Assembly (NCBI GenBank): GCA_016208015.1
Contig: JACQYW010000003.1
Coordinates: 1 to 64,000 of the forward strand
Length of the DNA stretch: 64,000 nt
Reading direction: 5' to 3'
Source: Nitrosomonadales bacterium
GTDB taxonomy: Bacteria > Pseudomonadota > Gammaproteobacteria > Burkholderiales > Gallionellaceae
The notes under the pieces were generated by a model. It did no database searches. It saw only the letters and a list, made by a program, of their open reading frames with translations, and was not told where the DNA came from. The translations under genes were made by a program, and so were the position numbers. The first letter of the stretch is position 1. Every line of letters starts with the position of its first letter. Below, one piece after another: positions 36,979-45,798 of this stretch.

Positions 36979-37010
36979 TTGCAATTATTGGAATTAATAT
37001 CCATAATTGC
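36979..37010 (+). promoter_or_regulatory. Promoter within a palindrome before the DUF4143 ATPase
   Basis: TTGCAA (36979-36984) and CATAAT (37002-37007) are 17 bp apart. The arms GCAATTAT (36981-36988) and ATAATTGC (37003-37010) form a 30-bp imperfect palindrome covering both hexamers. Transcription would start near 37014, one base before the ATG, implying a leaderless mRNA and possible repression by a protein that binds the palindrome. Confidence 0.5.
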
Positions 37011-37014
37011 ACAC

Positions 37015-38181
37015 ATGTTTGATCGCTTCCTCTATACCCAGCTCTCCGACGCCATTGCTCACTCTCCGGCGGTCGCTTTGCTTGGCCCGCGTCAGGTCGG
37101 GAAGACGACATTGGCAATGCAAGTGGGCGAACGCGATCATGCGCTCTATCTGGATCTGGAGTCAGAGCAGGATCGGGCGAAGCTGTCGCAGCCGGAGTTG
37201 TACTTGACCGATCATCTGGACAAGCTGGTGATTCTGGACGAGGTCCATCGCGCGCCTGGGCTGTTTCCGGTATTGCGCGGTCTGATCGACCGGAACCGGC
37301 GCGAGGGGCGCAGGTTCGGTCAATATCTGCTGCTGGGCTCGGCATCGCCGGATCTGCTCAAGCAGTCCGGGGAGACGCTGGCGGGTCGTATCACCTATCT
37401 GGAACTCACACCTTTGCAGGTCTTGGAAACGCCGAGTGTCGCGGCAGACGAGCTTTGGGTGCGTGGCGGTTTTCCGGAGAGCTTGCTGGCGGCGGATGCG
37501 ACGCACAGCTTGCGCTGGCGGCAGAATTTCATCCGTACCTATCTGGAGCGGGACATACCCCAGTTCGGCCCGCGCCTTGCAGCGGAAACGCTGCGGCGCT
37601 TCTGGGGAATGCTCGCGCATTTGCAGGGAGGGCTGCTCAATGTGGCGCAGTTGGCGCGCAACCTGGGAGTGGATGCGAAAACAGCGGCAAACTATCTCGA
37701 TTTACTGGTGGACCTGATGCTTGTCCGCCGATTGCCGCCTTGGCATGCCAATCTGGGTAAACGCCTGGTCAAATCTCCCAAGGTATATGTGCGCGACAGC
37801 GGGGTGTTGCACGCACTGCTGAATATCCAGCACAAGGAGAACTTGCTGGAACATCCTGTGGTCGGGCGCAGCTGGGAAGGTTTTGTGATCGAGAATCTGC
37901 TGGCGGTTGCAGCAAACAAGGCACAGGGGTATTTCTACCAGACCAGTGGTGGTGCGGAGATAGATCTGCTCCTGGCGTGGCCGGATGGCAGCGTGTGGGC
38001 GATCGAGATCAAGCGTAGCCTGGCCCCCAAGATCGAACGGGGGTTTTACGCCGCCTGTGCCGATCTGATGCCGACGAAAAAATTCGTCGTTTATCCGGGC
38101 GCGGAACGATACCGGCTGGCGAATGACATTGAGGTGATTCCTCTGGAAGGATTGGCGCAGGAGCTGGCGGGTGCTGCATGA
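37015..38181 (+). CDS. AAA-type ATPase with DUF4143 domain
   Basis: 388 residues. Walker A GPRQVGKTT (24-32) and Walker B LVILDEVHRAPGL (71-83) are followed by LLLGSASPDLLKQSGETLAGRI and, in the C-terminal half, the DUF4143 domain with GRSWEGFVIENLLA and a PD-(D/E)XK-like EIDLLLAWPDGSVWAIEIK. The biological role of the family is not established; members often behave as orphan mobile genes. The palindromic leaderless promoter and its position between cysC and wbpL suggest an independently acquired gene. Confidence 0.9.
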   Translation: MFDRFLYTQLSDAIAHSPAVALLGPRQVGKTTLAMQVGERDHALYLDLESEQDRAKLSQPELYLTDHLDKLVILDEVHRAPGLFPVLRGLIDRNRREGRRFGQYLLLGSASPDLLKQSGETLAGRITYLELTPLQVLETPSVAADELWVRGGFPESLLAADATHSLRWRQNFIRTYLERDIPQFGPRLAAETLRRFWGMLAHLQGGLLNVAQLARNLGVDAKTAANYLDLLVDLMLVRRLPPWHANLGKRLVKSPKVYVRDSGVLHALLNIQHKENLLEHPVVGRSWEGFVIENLLAVAANKAQGYFYQTSGGAEIDLLLAWPDGSVWAIEIKRSLAPKIERGFYAACADLMPTKKFVVYPGAERYRLANDIEVIPLEGLAQELAGAA

Positions 38182-38228
38182 ATCCGGAACGCCGGCTTTC
38201 TCCTGGGGGGCGAATGATGGTCCAAAGA

Positions 38229-38367
38229 GTTAAGGAAATGCTGAACAAGTCCGTTCGCCCTGAGCCTGTCGAAGGGTGAACGTTGCAAGCCGCTGATTTG
38301 CAATCCTCCTCCGCTCGTGCTTCGCAAGCTAACCACGAACGGAGAACTTATTCAGCGATTCCTTAAC
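38229..38367. repeat. 139-bp MITE-like element with about 30-bp terminal inverted repeats
   Basis: The left end reads gttaaggaaatgctgaaca and continues agtccgttcg. The right end, read on the other strand, is gttaaggaatcgctgaataa followed by gttctccgttcg. The interior holds gaacg/cgaac-type and gagcctgtcgaa segments found in dispersed repeats of related genomes, and no open frame. It fills most of the 269-bp gap between the DUF4143 ATPase and the WbpL-like gene. No transposase is nearby. Confidence 0.7.
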
Positions 38368-38450
38368 TGCTTCAGGCCGCCGCAGGCGATGATGGTAAAA
38401 TCCGGCGCGAACCGAACAGATCGCTATTGCCAGCCAGCGCATAACCATAC

Positions 38451-39428
38451 ATGACATATTTTGCCCCCATCTGCTCCGCGCTGGTCACCGTTTTGTTGCT
38501 TGCGTTCATCCTGTCGAGCAAATTCGGCTACAAGATCCAGGATATCCCCAATGAACGTTCGCTGCATTCCAGACCCGTTCCGCGCATGGGAGGTGTCGGG
38601 CTCATGGCGGGTGTGCTGGCGGGCTGGCTGTTGATGGCCGATGCCATGGTCTGGTGGCTGTTGTTGCCTATGGCCATCCTTTTCACAGTCTCGCTGCTGG
38701 ACGACATGCGCGGTATGCCGGTGCGTGTGCGCTTGTCCGCACAGCTTCTCGCTGCAGCCATCCTGGTCGGCGGTTCCGGATTCTTCGCCCAGCAGGGCAT
38801 CGTGGTCGCGTTGCTGCTGTTGCTGCTCACGGTGTGGATGACCAATCTCTACAACTTCATGGATGGGTCGAACGGGCTGGCGGGCGGCATGGCGCTGTTC
38901 GGCTTCGCTGCCTACGGCATCGCCGCGCTGGTCGCGCAGAACGATACGCTGGCGATGCTGAACTTCACCATCGGCGCGGCCGCACTGGGTTTCCTCTTCT
39001 TCAATTTTCATCCGGCGCGGGTGTTCATGGGCGATGCGGGTTCCATTCCTCTCGGCTTCCTCGCTGCCGCGATGGGGCTGTGGGGCTGGCAGCAGAGTTG
39101 CTGGGCGGCATGGTTTCCCTTGCTGGTGTTCTCGCCCTTCATCGTGGATGCCAGCGTGACATTACTGAAACGCAGCCTGCGCGGCGCGAAGGTCACCGAG
39201 GCGCACCGCGAACATTATTATCAGCGCGCGATCCAGATGGGCTGGAGCCATCGCAGTGTGGCGCTGGTCGAGTATGGCCTGATGCTGGCGAGCGCGGCAG
39301 TGGCATTGCCGGCGCTGGGCGAGGCCTTCCCGGTGCTGACATTTATGGTGTGCGGCGGTGTCTACGCCGGACTGATGTTGTCGCTCGATGCGACGTGGAA
39401 GAAGTTCGTACGAGGTCAGCATGCTTAA
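38451..39428 (+). CDS. Undecaprenyl-phosphate N-acetylaminosugar-1-phosphate transferase (WbpL/WecA family)
   Basis: 325 residues with about ten hydrophobic helices. Family motifs are RSLHSRPVPRMGG, the Mg-binding LLDDMRG (about 80-86), NLYNFMDGSNGLAGG and HPARVFMGDAGSIPLG. WbpL-type enzymes start O-units by transferring QuiNAc-, FucNAc- or GlcNAc-1-phosphate to undecaprenyl phosphate. The following WbpM-like dehydratase overlaps by 8 bp, which is the usual partner arrangement, so QuiNAc or FucNAc is a likely first sugar. Confidence 0.93.
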   Translation: MTYFAPICSALVTVLLLAFILSSKFGYKIQDIPNERSLHSRPVPRMGGVGLMAGVLAGWLLMADAMVWWLLLPMAILFTVSLLDDMRGMPVRVRLSAQLLAAAILVGGSGFFAQQGIVVALLLLLLTVWMTNLYNFMDGSNGLAGGMALFGFAAYGIAALVAQNDTLAMLNFTIGAAALGFLFFNFHPARVFMGDAGSIPLGFLAAAMGLWGWQQSCWAAWFPLLVFSPFIVDASVTLLKRSLRGAKVTEAHREHYYQRAIQMGWSHRSVALVEYGLMLASAAVALPALGEAFPVLTFMVCGGVYAGLMLSLDATWKKFVRGQHA

Positions 39429-41253
39429 AGTCAGTCGCTACACCGTATTGGCCGTAACGCACGACGTGGTCGTGGCGGCGTTGGCGTGGGCGGGTGCTTA
39501 CCTGCTGCGATTCAATTTCGATCTGCCGCCAAACTACCGCAGCGAGATGTGGCACACCCTGATCTGGGTCGCGCCTTTGCAGACGCTGATCTTTTGGTAC
39601 ATGGGGCTGTATCGCGGCATCTGGCGCTACGCCAGCATGGCCGACCTGCGCCGTATCTTCATGGCGGTGCTGCTCGCCGCGATGCTGATCCCGCTGGTGC
39701 TGTGGATGTTCCGCGTCAACGCGGTGGTGCCGCGTTCGGTGCTGATCCTCGATCCCATCCTGTTGCTGCTGGTGATGGGCGGCGACCGTCTGATCTACCG
39801 TCTGTGGAAAGAGCAGGGGCTGTTCGGCAACATCAAGTTGCAGGGCGAACCGGTGCTGGTGCTGGGTGCGGGCGAGGCCGGCATCGGTCTGTCGAAGGAT
39901 CTTGCGCGCAGCCGCGAGTGGCATCTGGTCGGCTTCCTCGATGACGACGCCGACAAGCAGGGCCGCGTACTCAACGGCATCAAGGTGCTCGGCAATCTGG
40001 ACAGCCTGCCGTATTGGGCGAAGCGGATGGATGTCTCCCAGGTCATCATCGCCATGCCGTCATCGACGCACCAGACGCGCAAGCACGCCATCGATCTGGC
40101 GAACCGCAACGGCATCAAGGCGCTCACGGTGCCGGCGTTCGACGATCTGCTCAGCGGGCGTGTCGCCATCTCGCAACTGCGCGCGGTGGAGCTGGATGAC
40201 CTGCTGGGACGCGACCCGATACAACTGGACGATGCCGGGCTGCACCGGCAACTGACCGACAGGGTGGTCATGGTGACGGGTGCGGGCGGATCGATCGGCT
40301 CGGAGTTGTGCCGCCAGATCGCGCGTTTTGCGCCCAGAAAACTGGTGCTGTACGACGCCGGCGAGCTGGCGCTGTACAGCATCGAGCAGGAACTCAACAT
40401 CAAATTCCCGCAACTCGACATCGTCTATCTGGCGGGCGACGTGAAGGATGATGTGCGCTTGGAACAGGTCTTCGGCGAATACAAGCCGACCTCCGTGTTC
40501 CATGCCGCCGCGTACAAACATGTGCCGCTGATGGAGCGTCTCAACACCTGGCAGGCGGTGCGCAACAACGTGTTCGGCACCTGGCGCGTGGCGGCCTGCG
40601 CACAGCGGCACGGCGTGGAGAAGTTCGTGCTGATCTCCACCGACAAGGCGGTGAACCCGACCAACGTTATGGGGACCACCAAACGACTGGCGGAGATCAT
40701 CTGCCAGGGGCTGCAAAAGCCGGACGGCACTCGCTTCGTCATCGTGCGTTTCGGCAACGTGCTCGGCAGCAACGGCAGCGTGATCCCCAAGTTCCGCGAG
40801 CAGATCGCCAACGGCGGACCGGTCACGGTGACGCATCCCGAGATCACGCGCTTCTTCATGTCCATCCCCGAGGCCGCGCAACTGGTGATGCAGGCCGGCA
40901 ACATGGGCAAGGGCGGCGAGATCTTCGTGCTCGACATGGGCGAGCCGGTGAAGATCGTCGATCTGGCGAAGGACCTGATCCGCCTTTCCGGCATGAGCGA
41001 GGACGATATCAGGATCGAATTCACCGGCCTGCGTCCGGGCGAGAAATTGTACGAAGAGCTGCTGGCCGACGACGAGAGCACCCTGCCGACCCCGCACCCG
41101 AAATTGCGCATCGCAAAGGCCCGTCCGGTGGAGAATTCGGAGTTGCAGGCACTGCAGACGTGGGTGGCGACGGAGACGATACTGCCGGATGAGGCGGTGC
41201 GCAAAGGCATGCAGCAATGGGTGCCGGAATACACGCCGGACACGCGCTTATGA
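39421..41253 (+). CDS. Membrane UDP-GlcNAc 4,6-dehydratase (WbpM/CapD family)
   Basis: 610 residues. Four N-terminal transmembrane helices (about 10-110) are followed by a degenerate Rossmann domain with VLGAGEAGIGL and a catalytic SDR domain with VTGAGGSIGSEL and the STDKAVNPTNVMGTTK block. Products are UDP-4-keto-6-deoxy-D-GlcNAc and derived D-QuiNAc or D-FucNAc. I used the ATG at 39421, which overlaps the WbpL-like stop; an upstream ATG would add 11 residues. The reductase partner could be the SDR half of the fusion at 20363. Confidence 0.95.
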   Translation: MLKVSRYTVLAVTHDVVVAALAWAGAYLLRFNFDLPPNYRSEMWHTLIWVAPLQTLIFWYMGLYRGIWRYASMADLRRIFMAVLLAAMLIPLVLWMFRVNAVVPRSVLILDPILLLLVMGGDRLIYRLWKEQGLFGNIKLQGEPVLVLGAGEAGIGLSKDLARSREWHLVGFLDDDADKQGRVLNGIKVLGNLDSLPYWAKRMDVSQVIIAMPSSTHQTRKHAIDLANRNGIKALTVPAFDDLLSGRVAISQLRAVELDDLLGRDPIQLDDAGLHRQLTDRVVMVTGAGGSIGSELCRQIARFAPRKLVLYDAGELALYSIEQELNIKFPQLDIVYLAGDVKDDVRLEQVFGEYKPTSVFHAAAYKHVPLMERLNTWQAVRNNVFGTWRVAACAQRHGVEKFVLISTDKAVNPTNVMGTTKRLAEIICQGLQKPDGTRFVIVRFGNVLGSNGSVIPKFREQIANGGPVTVTHPEITRFFMSIPEAAQLVMQAGNMGKGGEIFVLDMGEPVKIVDLAKDLIRLSGMSEDDIRIEFTGLRPGEKLYEELLADDESTLPTPHPKLRIAKARPVENSELQALQTWVATETILPDEAVRKGMQQWVPEYTPDTRL

Positions 41254-42515
41254 GTACATCGTTCGACATTCCGCTGTTGCAGCGCAAGACACTCACCCCG
41301 CTGCAATGGTGCGCCATTCTGATCGGTCTGTCCGTACCCATCTCCGTTGCACTGGATAACGTGCTGCTGGCGCTGGTGTTGCTGGGCGCTCTGTTCAGTC
41401 TCGGCAGCATCGTGCGTGTCGCGGTGGCGCAACCGGTGGCGCGCGCTGCGGTGCTGCTCTTTGCCGTGTTGTTCGTCGCGATGTTCTACGGCGCGACACC
41501 GCTGAAGACGGCTTTTGACACTTTGGGTAAATACGTCGACCTGTTGTTCGTCCCCGTCTTCATGTTTCTGTTTTCGAACGACGCGGTCCGGCGCAAGGCG
41601 CGTTATGCCTTTCTGGCCGCCATGGCGATCACTCTGGTCCTGTCGTGTCTGGTAGGTCTCGGGATACTGCCGTTGATGTACGACTGGATGAGCGTCTTCG
41701 CCAGCCGGGACAATCCCGTCATCTTCCATAGCCATATCACCCAGAACAGCATGATGGCATTCGCGATCTTCCTGGCGTTGCTCGAATGGCGCGAGGCTGA
41801 GACACGCCTGCAGCGTTTTGCCTGGGGCGCATTTGCCTTGCTCGGCATGGCCAATGTGCTGTTCATGGTGCAGGGCCGGACCGGCTATCTGATCCTGCTG
41901 GTGCTGCTGGGCTGGTTCGTCTGGATCAGTCTGTCGCGATACATGCATCGTCGCGGACGCAACTGGGGCTGGCGGCAGGGCGCACTCCTCGCGCTGGCCG
42001 TTCCGTTCGTCGCCTACGCTGCCTACCAGGGCTCTGCCCGCCTGCATGACCGGGTGACCCAGGTCGTGGCGGAATACGAGGCTTGGACACCGGATCACGG
42101 CAGGCTCACTTCCACCGGGCAGCGTCTTGATTTCTACTCCAACACTTTCCGCATCGTGCAGGATAACGCGTTGCTCGGCGTCGGCACCGGCGGCTTCCCG
42201 GCGGCTTTTGCGAAACAGATCGAAGGCAAGGAAGTGAAGGAGACACAGAACCCGCATAACGAATTCCTGATGATCGCGGCGCAGACCGGAGTGGTCGGTC
42301 TGGTGATCCTGCTGTATCTGTTCTATACGCAATGGCGCTCCGCGCCCTTCCTGCAAAGCTCGTATGAACAGGATGCCGCACGCGGGATGGTGCTCGCCTT
42401 TCTGGTGAATTGCATGCTGAACTCCGCATTGCATGACCATGCCGACGGTCTGTTCTTCGCGTTCATGACCGCTGCGCTTTTCGCCGGTCTGAAGAGAGGG
42501 GCGCAGCATGGCTGA
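41250..42515 (+). CDS. O-antigen ligase/polymerase family membrane protein (WaaL/Wzy-like)
   Basis: 421 residues with about 11 hydrophobic segments. The long periplasmic loop contains QRLDFYSNTFRIVQDN, GVGTGGFP and TQNPHNEFLMIAAQTGVVG, the Wzy_C signature with the conserved His. It is followed by waaE-like and other core-type genes, which favours WaaL (ligation of O-antigen to core) over Wzy (polymerisation), but sequence alone cannot separate them, and no second candidate polymerase was seen in the window. Overlaps the dehydratase gene by ATGA. Confidence 0.88.
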   Translation: MSTSFDIPLLQRKTLTPLQWCAILIGLSVPISVALDNVLLALVLLGALFSLGSIVRVAVAQPVARAAVLLFAVLFVAMFYGATPLKTAFDTLGKYVDLLFVPVFMFLFSNDAVRRKARYAFLAAMAITLVLSCLVGLGILPLMYDWMSVFASRDNPVIFHSHITQNSMMAFAIFLALLEWREAETRLQRFAWGAFALLGMANVLFMVQGRTGYLILLVLLGWFVWISLSRYMHRRGRNWGWRQGALLALAVPFVAYAAYQGSARLHDRVTQVVAEYEAWTPDHGRLTSTGQRLDFYSNTFRIVQDNALLGVGTGGFPAAFAKQIEGKEVKETQNPHNEFLMIAAQTGVVGLVILLYLFYTQWRSAPFLQSSYEQDAARGMVLAFLVNCMLNSALHDHADGLFFAFMTAALFAGLKRGAQHG

Positions 42516-43260
42516 GCTATCCGTCATCCTCATCACCAAGAACGAAGCGGTGAACATCCGCGCCTGCATCGAATCGGTGGCGTGGGCGGACGAGATCATC
42601 GTGGTCGATTCGGGCAGCACGGACGATACCGTGGCGATCTGCAAGGAGCTGGGCGCGCAGGCCCATGTTCACGACTGGCCGGGTTTCGGCGTGCAGAAGA
42701 ACCGTGCCCTGGGCTATGCGACGAAAGAATGGGTGTTGTCGCTGGACGCGGACGAGCGCGTGACGCCGGAACTGCGCGCCGGAATCGAGGCTATCCTCCA
42801 GTCAGGACAAACCCCGGACGCTTATCTGGTGCCGCGCTTGTCCAACTACTGCGGCCGCTTCATGCGCCATTCCGGCTGGTATCCCGATCTGCTGCCGCGC
42901 CTGTTCAAGCGCGGCAAGGCGCGTTTCAGCGACGATCTGGTGCATGAACGGCTGATCGTCGAAGGCAGCACGGGACAGCTGGCGGGGTTGCTGCTGCATT
43001 ATGCTTTCGACGACATGGAAGAGGTGCTGCACAAGGTCAACCAGTATTCCACTGCGGGTGCCGCGATGATGCACAAGCGGGGTCGCAAGGCCTCGCTCTC
43101 CGGCGCAGTGGTGCGCGGACTGTGGAGTTTCTTCCGCACTTACATTCTCCGCGGCGGCATCCTCGACGGGCGCGAAGGCTTCATGCTCGCCGTCTCCAAT
43201 GCCGAGGGCACTTATTACCGTTATCTCAAGCTGATGCTGTTGAACAAAAATCAGAAATGA
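42508..43260 (+). CDS. waaE: WaaE-like LPS core glycosyltransferase (GT2)
   Basis: 250 residues. SVILITKNEAVNIRACIESV, VVDSGSTDDT, GFGVQKNRALGYA and LSLDADERVTPEL are the WaaE/KdtX pattern; members add beta-1,4-glucose to heptose I of the inner core. The C-terminus has an amphipathic basic helix for membrane contact. It overlaps the ligase gene by 8 bp and the next transferase by 4 bp. Confidence 0.88.
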   Translation: MAELSVILITKNEAVNIRACIESVAWADEIIVVDSGSTDDTVAICKELGAQAHVHDWPGFGVQKNRALGYATKEWVLSLDADERVTPELRAGIEAILQSGQTPDAYLVPRLSNYCGRFMRHSGWYPDLLPRLFKRGKARFSDDLVHERLIVEGSTGQLAGLLLHYAFDDMEEVLHKVNQYSTAGAAMMHKRGRKASLSGAVVRGLWSFFRTYILRGGILDGREGFMLAVSNAEGTYYRYLKLMLLNKNQK

Positions 43261-44066
43261 AGATCGCCGTCATTGTCACAACCTATAATCGTCAGGATGC
43301 GCTGGCCGCCGTGCTGGAAGGTTATCTCGCGCAGAGCGACCGTGCTTTCGAGGTGCTGGTGGCGGATGACGGCTCCACGCCGGACACCGCCGGGGTCGTG
43401 AAGACCTATCAGGCACGTGCTCCGTTTCCCATCACGCATGTGTGGCAGGAAGACATCGGCTTCCGCGCCGCCGCCATCCGCAACCGCGCGCTGGCCGTGA
43501 CCACGGCGGACTACGTCATCTTCACCGACGGTGATTGCATCCCGCCGGTCGACTTCGTCGCACAACAAAGGAAACTGAGTGAACCGGGTTGCTTCCTGTC
43601 CGGCAACCGCCTGCTGCTTTCGCAGGCGTTCACCGCGCAACTGCTAAAAGAAATGATCCCCGTGCATCTCTGGAGTTTCGGCGATTGGTTGCGTGCCTAC
43701 CGGCAGGGTCATATCTCGCGGCTGCTGCCGTTGCTGCGTATGCCTGACTCGGCCTTTCGCAAAGTCTCCCCACGACGCTGGCAGGGCGCGAAGACCTGCA
43801 ATCTCTCCGCGTTTCGAGCAGACCTGCTCAACGTGAACGGCCTGGACGAGAGTTACACCGGCTGGGGGCAGGAGGATTCCGACCTCGTTGTGCGCCTGAT
43901 CCGCGCGGGCCTCATCAACAAGAGTGCGCGTTTTTCCGCACCGGTGCTGCACCTGTGGCACAAGGAGAACGACCGCTCGCATCTCGAAGAGAACAAGCGC
44001 CGCCTGCAGCAGGTGCTGACCGCTACCCACATCCGCGCAATCAAGGGTGTCGATCAGTATTTATGA
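43257..44066 (+). CDS. Family 2 glycosyltransferase with C-terminal galactosyltransferase-like domain
   Basis: 269 residues. IAVIVTTYNRQDALAAVL and VADDGSTPDT open the GT-A domain, IFTDGDCIPP contains the DXD motif, and NLSAFRADLLNVNGLDESYTGWGQEDSDLVVRLI is the glycosyltransferase family A C-terminal (galactosyltransferase-like) acceptor block. It follows waaE with an ATGA overlap and may be a core sugar transferase. Confidence 0.88.
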   Translation: MKIAVIVTTYNRQDALAAVLEGYLAQSDRAFEVLVADDGSTPDTAGVVKTYQARAPFPITHVWQEDIGFRAAAIRNRALAVTTADYVIFTDGDCIPPVDFVAQQRKLSEPGCFLSGNRLLLSQAFTAQLLKEMIPVHLWSFGDWLRAYRQGHISRLLPLLRMPDSAFRKVSPRRWQGAKTCNLSAFRADLLNVNGLDESYTGWGQEDSDLVVRLIRAGLINKSARFSAPVLHLWHKENDRSHLEENKRRLQQVLTATHIRAIKGVDQYL

Positions 44067-44087
44067 ATGCGAAACAAGTATCACTAC

Positions 44088-44209
44088 CGTCATTGATGGA
44101 ACAACTAGCCATTCGACTAAGCTCGCAAGCGAGCAAGTCGCTGGTTATCCGGCGAAAGCCGGAATCCAGTGCATTTAATCAACTGGACACCGGCCTTCGC
44201 CGGTGTGAC
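44088..44209. repeat. Dispersed hairpin element copy 2, joined to a REPIN-like palindrome pair
   Basis: 44088-44147 repeats the element at 34397 (ccgtcattgatggaac...ctggttat) with stem GCTCGC/GCGAGC (44121-44126, 44129-44134) instead of GCCCGC/GCGGGC. It runs into two facing palindromes: ccggcgaaagccggaatccag (44149-44169, one base shorter here as 20-nt core ccggcgaaagccggaatcca) and its inverted partner ending gtgtgac (44183-44209). It fills the gap between two transferase genes. Confidence 0.8.
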
Positions 44210-44229
44210 GAATTGCATGGGGTTCGAAA

Positions 44230-45267
44230 ATGAAGATCCTGCACGTCGTGCGCCGTTACGGCCCGGTCGGCGGCATGGAACGCTACGTGTGGGAGATCAC
44301 GTGCGAATTGGCCGAACTCGGGCATGAGGTCGTGGTCATTTGCGAACGCTGCCATGCCGAGAAGCCGCAAGGCATCACCGTGCACGAACTCGGCGAGATC
44401 GCACCCAGGCCGCGTTGGCTGTCGCTGCTGCGTTTCGGCAAGCGTGTGGCGAACTGGCTGGCGCGGAACCCGCATCCGGGTTTCGTCGTGCACAGCAACG
44501 AACGTCTTGCCAACCATGACGTCACCACCTTTCACGGCCCGCCCTTCGCCACCGTGCGCGACAAGCCCTGGTGGAAGAAGATCTCGCTGCGCATCGCGAT
44601 GCAGTTCTATCTGGAGCGGCGCGAGCTGGAAACCGCGCGCTTCATCGTCCCGAATTCCATCTTCATCAGGAAACAGCTCGCGCATTACTACCCCGAGTAC
44701 GCACACAAGCTGACCGATCCCGTCGTCCCCGGCGTGGCGGCGATGCCGCAGCGCGACTGGAAGGCCGTGCCCGGTGACCGCGGCATCGTCGGCTTCGTTG
44801 GCAAGGAATGGCAGCGCAAGGGCTTGCCGCTGGCGGTCGAGATCGTTGCGCGATTGCGCCGCGAACGTCCGAATCTGGAGCTGTGGGTAGCCGGACCGAA
44901 AGCGGAAGAGGTGCAACATCTGTTCGCCGGTTGGCAGGGTGGTTACAAATTGCTCGGCTGGCGCAGCGACACGGCGCATCTGCAACAGATCGATGTGCTG
45001 CTGCATCCCGCGCGTGCCGAGCCCTACGGCATGGTCATTACCGAAGCGATGGCGGCAGGCGCGCGCGTGGTGGTGTCCGATGTGTGCGGTGCGGTATCTG
45101 AAATAAAACCCGAGTCAGGATTGAGCGTGCCGATGGATGCGCCGATGGAGCAGTGGGTGGATGCAGTGCGCGAGCAGTTGCAGCAGATACTCCCGCCGCC
45201 GTCTTATGCGCACAATTGGCGTAACGTGGCGCAGGAATACGAGGCGATCTACCGGCGTTGCAGCTAA
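44230..45267 (+). CDS. Family 4 glycosyltransferase
   Basis: 345 residues. VVRRYGPVGGMERYVWEITCEL is the donor-side loop, VGFVGKEWQRKGLPLAVEIV starts the C-terminal domain, and DVLLHPARAEPYGMVITEAMAAGARVVVSDVCG is the GT4 E-x7-E donor site. The FVVHSNERLANHDVTTFHGPP region resembles LPS core transferases of the RfaG group. It ends in a 4-bp convergent overlap with gtrA. Confidence 0.9.
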   Translation: MKILHVVRRYGPVGGMERYVWEITCELAELGHEVVVICERCHAEKPQGITVHELGEIAPRPRWLSLLRFGKRVANWLARNPHPGFVVHSNERLANHDVTTFHGPPFATVRDKPWWKKISLRIAMQFYLERRELETARFIVPNSIFIRKQLAHYYPEYAHKLTDPVVPGVAAMPQRDWKAVPGDRGIVGFVGKEWQRKGLPLAVEIVARLRRERPNLELWVAGPKAEEVQHLFAGWQGGYKLLGWRSDTAHLQQIDVLLHPARAEPYGMVITEAMAAGARVVVSDVCGAVSEIKPESGLSVPMDAPMEQWVDAVREQLQQILPPPSYAHNWRNVAQEYEAIYRRCS

Positions 45268-45647
45268 CGTTTCAGGATGAAGCGGCTGGTCAGAAAGGTG
45301 ACCGGGATGGTCGCGGCGACCACGCCCAGCATCGCCAGCTCCGGCGAGATCGACATCCGGCCGACCAGCAGCCAGAGTATGGCGACCCCGAGACCGTACT
45401 GGATGACATAGACGACCGGGAACTGCAGGAATCTGGCCAACGACATGGGTTGACGGAAGACGAAGCGGGAGTTCATCACGTACGAGAACACGATGCCGAT
45501 GCAGTAGGAGAGTGTGTAGGCGTACAGATAGGGAATGAAGTCGAGTAATAGGTAATAGAGCGCATACCCAAGCAGGGTATTGCTCCCGCCGACCAGCAGA
45601 AAGCGGAAGAATTCGCTGTGGAAGCCTCTTTTGATATGCGTCTTCAC
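45264..45647 (-). CDS. gtrA: GtrA-family membrane protein
   Basis: 127 residues with four hydrophobic helices and the N-terminal FFRFLLVGGSNTLLGYALYYLL typical of GtrA. Family members are proposed to help move undecaprenyl-phosphate-linked glucose or similar carriers across the membrane. A GtrB/ArnC-like transferase lies about 1 kb away on the other strand, the usual functional partner. The stop overlaps the stop of the GT4 gene. Confidence 0.88.
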   Translation of the reverse strand: MKTHIKRGFHSEFFRFLLVGGSNTLLGYALYYLLLDFIPYLYAYTLSYCIGIVFSYVMNSRFVFRQPMSLARFLQFPVVYVIQYGLGVAILWLLVGRMSISPELAMLGVVAATIPVTFLTSRFILKR

Positions 45648-45798
45648 CGGATGATTCGATACAATGCGTATGGGGGGCCGAATTATGCCGCAGTCGCGTA
45701 ATATCGGTGGGTAGATTTGTATATTTTGAGCAAGGCTCGAATATGAAAAGAAACCAACGGATGATTCAATCTGCTGCGCAACGTTCGGGGTGTGAGGC

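Noticed and set aside
38229..38367. Remnant of an insertion sequence with transposase
   Set aside because: No open frame or transposase motif in the 139 bp; only the inverted ends suggest mobility, so it is listed as a MITE-like repeat.
40425..42644. 739-codon minus-strand frame
   Set aside because: Antisense to the WbpM-like dehydratase and ligase genes; no domain, biased composition.
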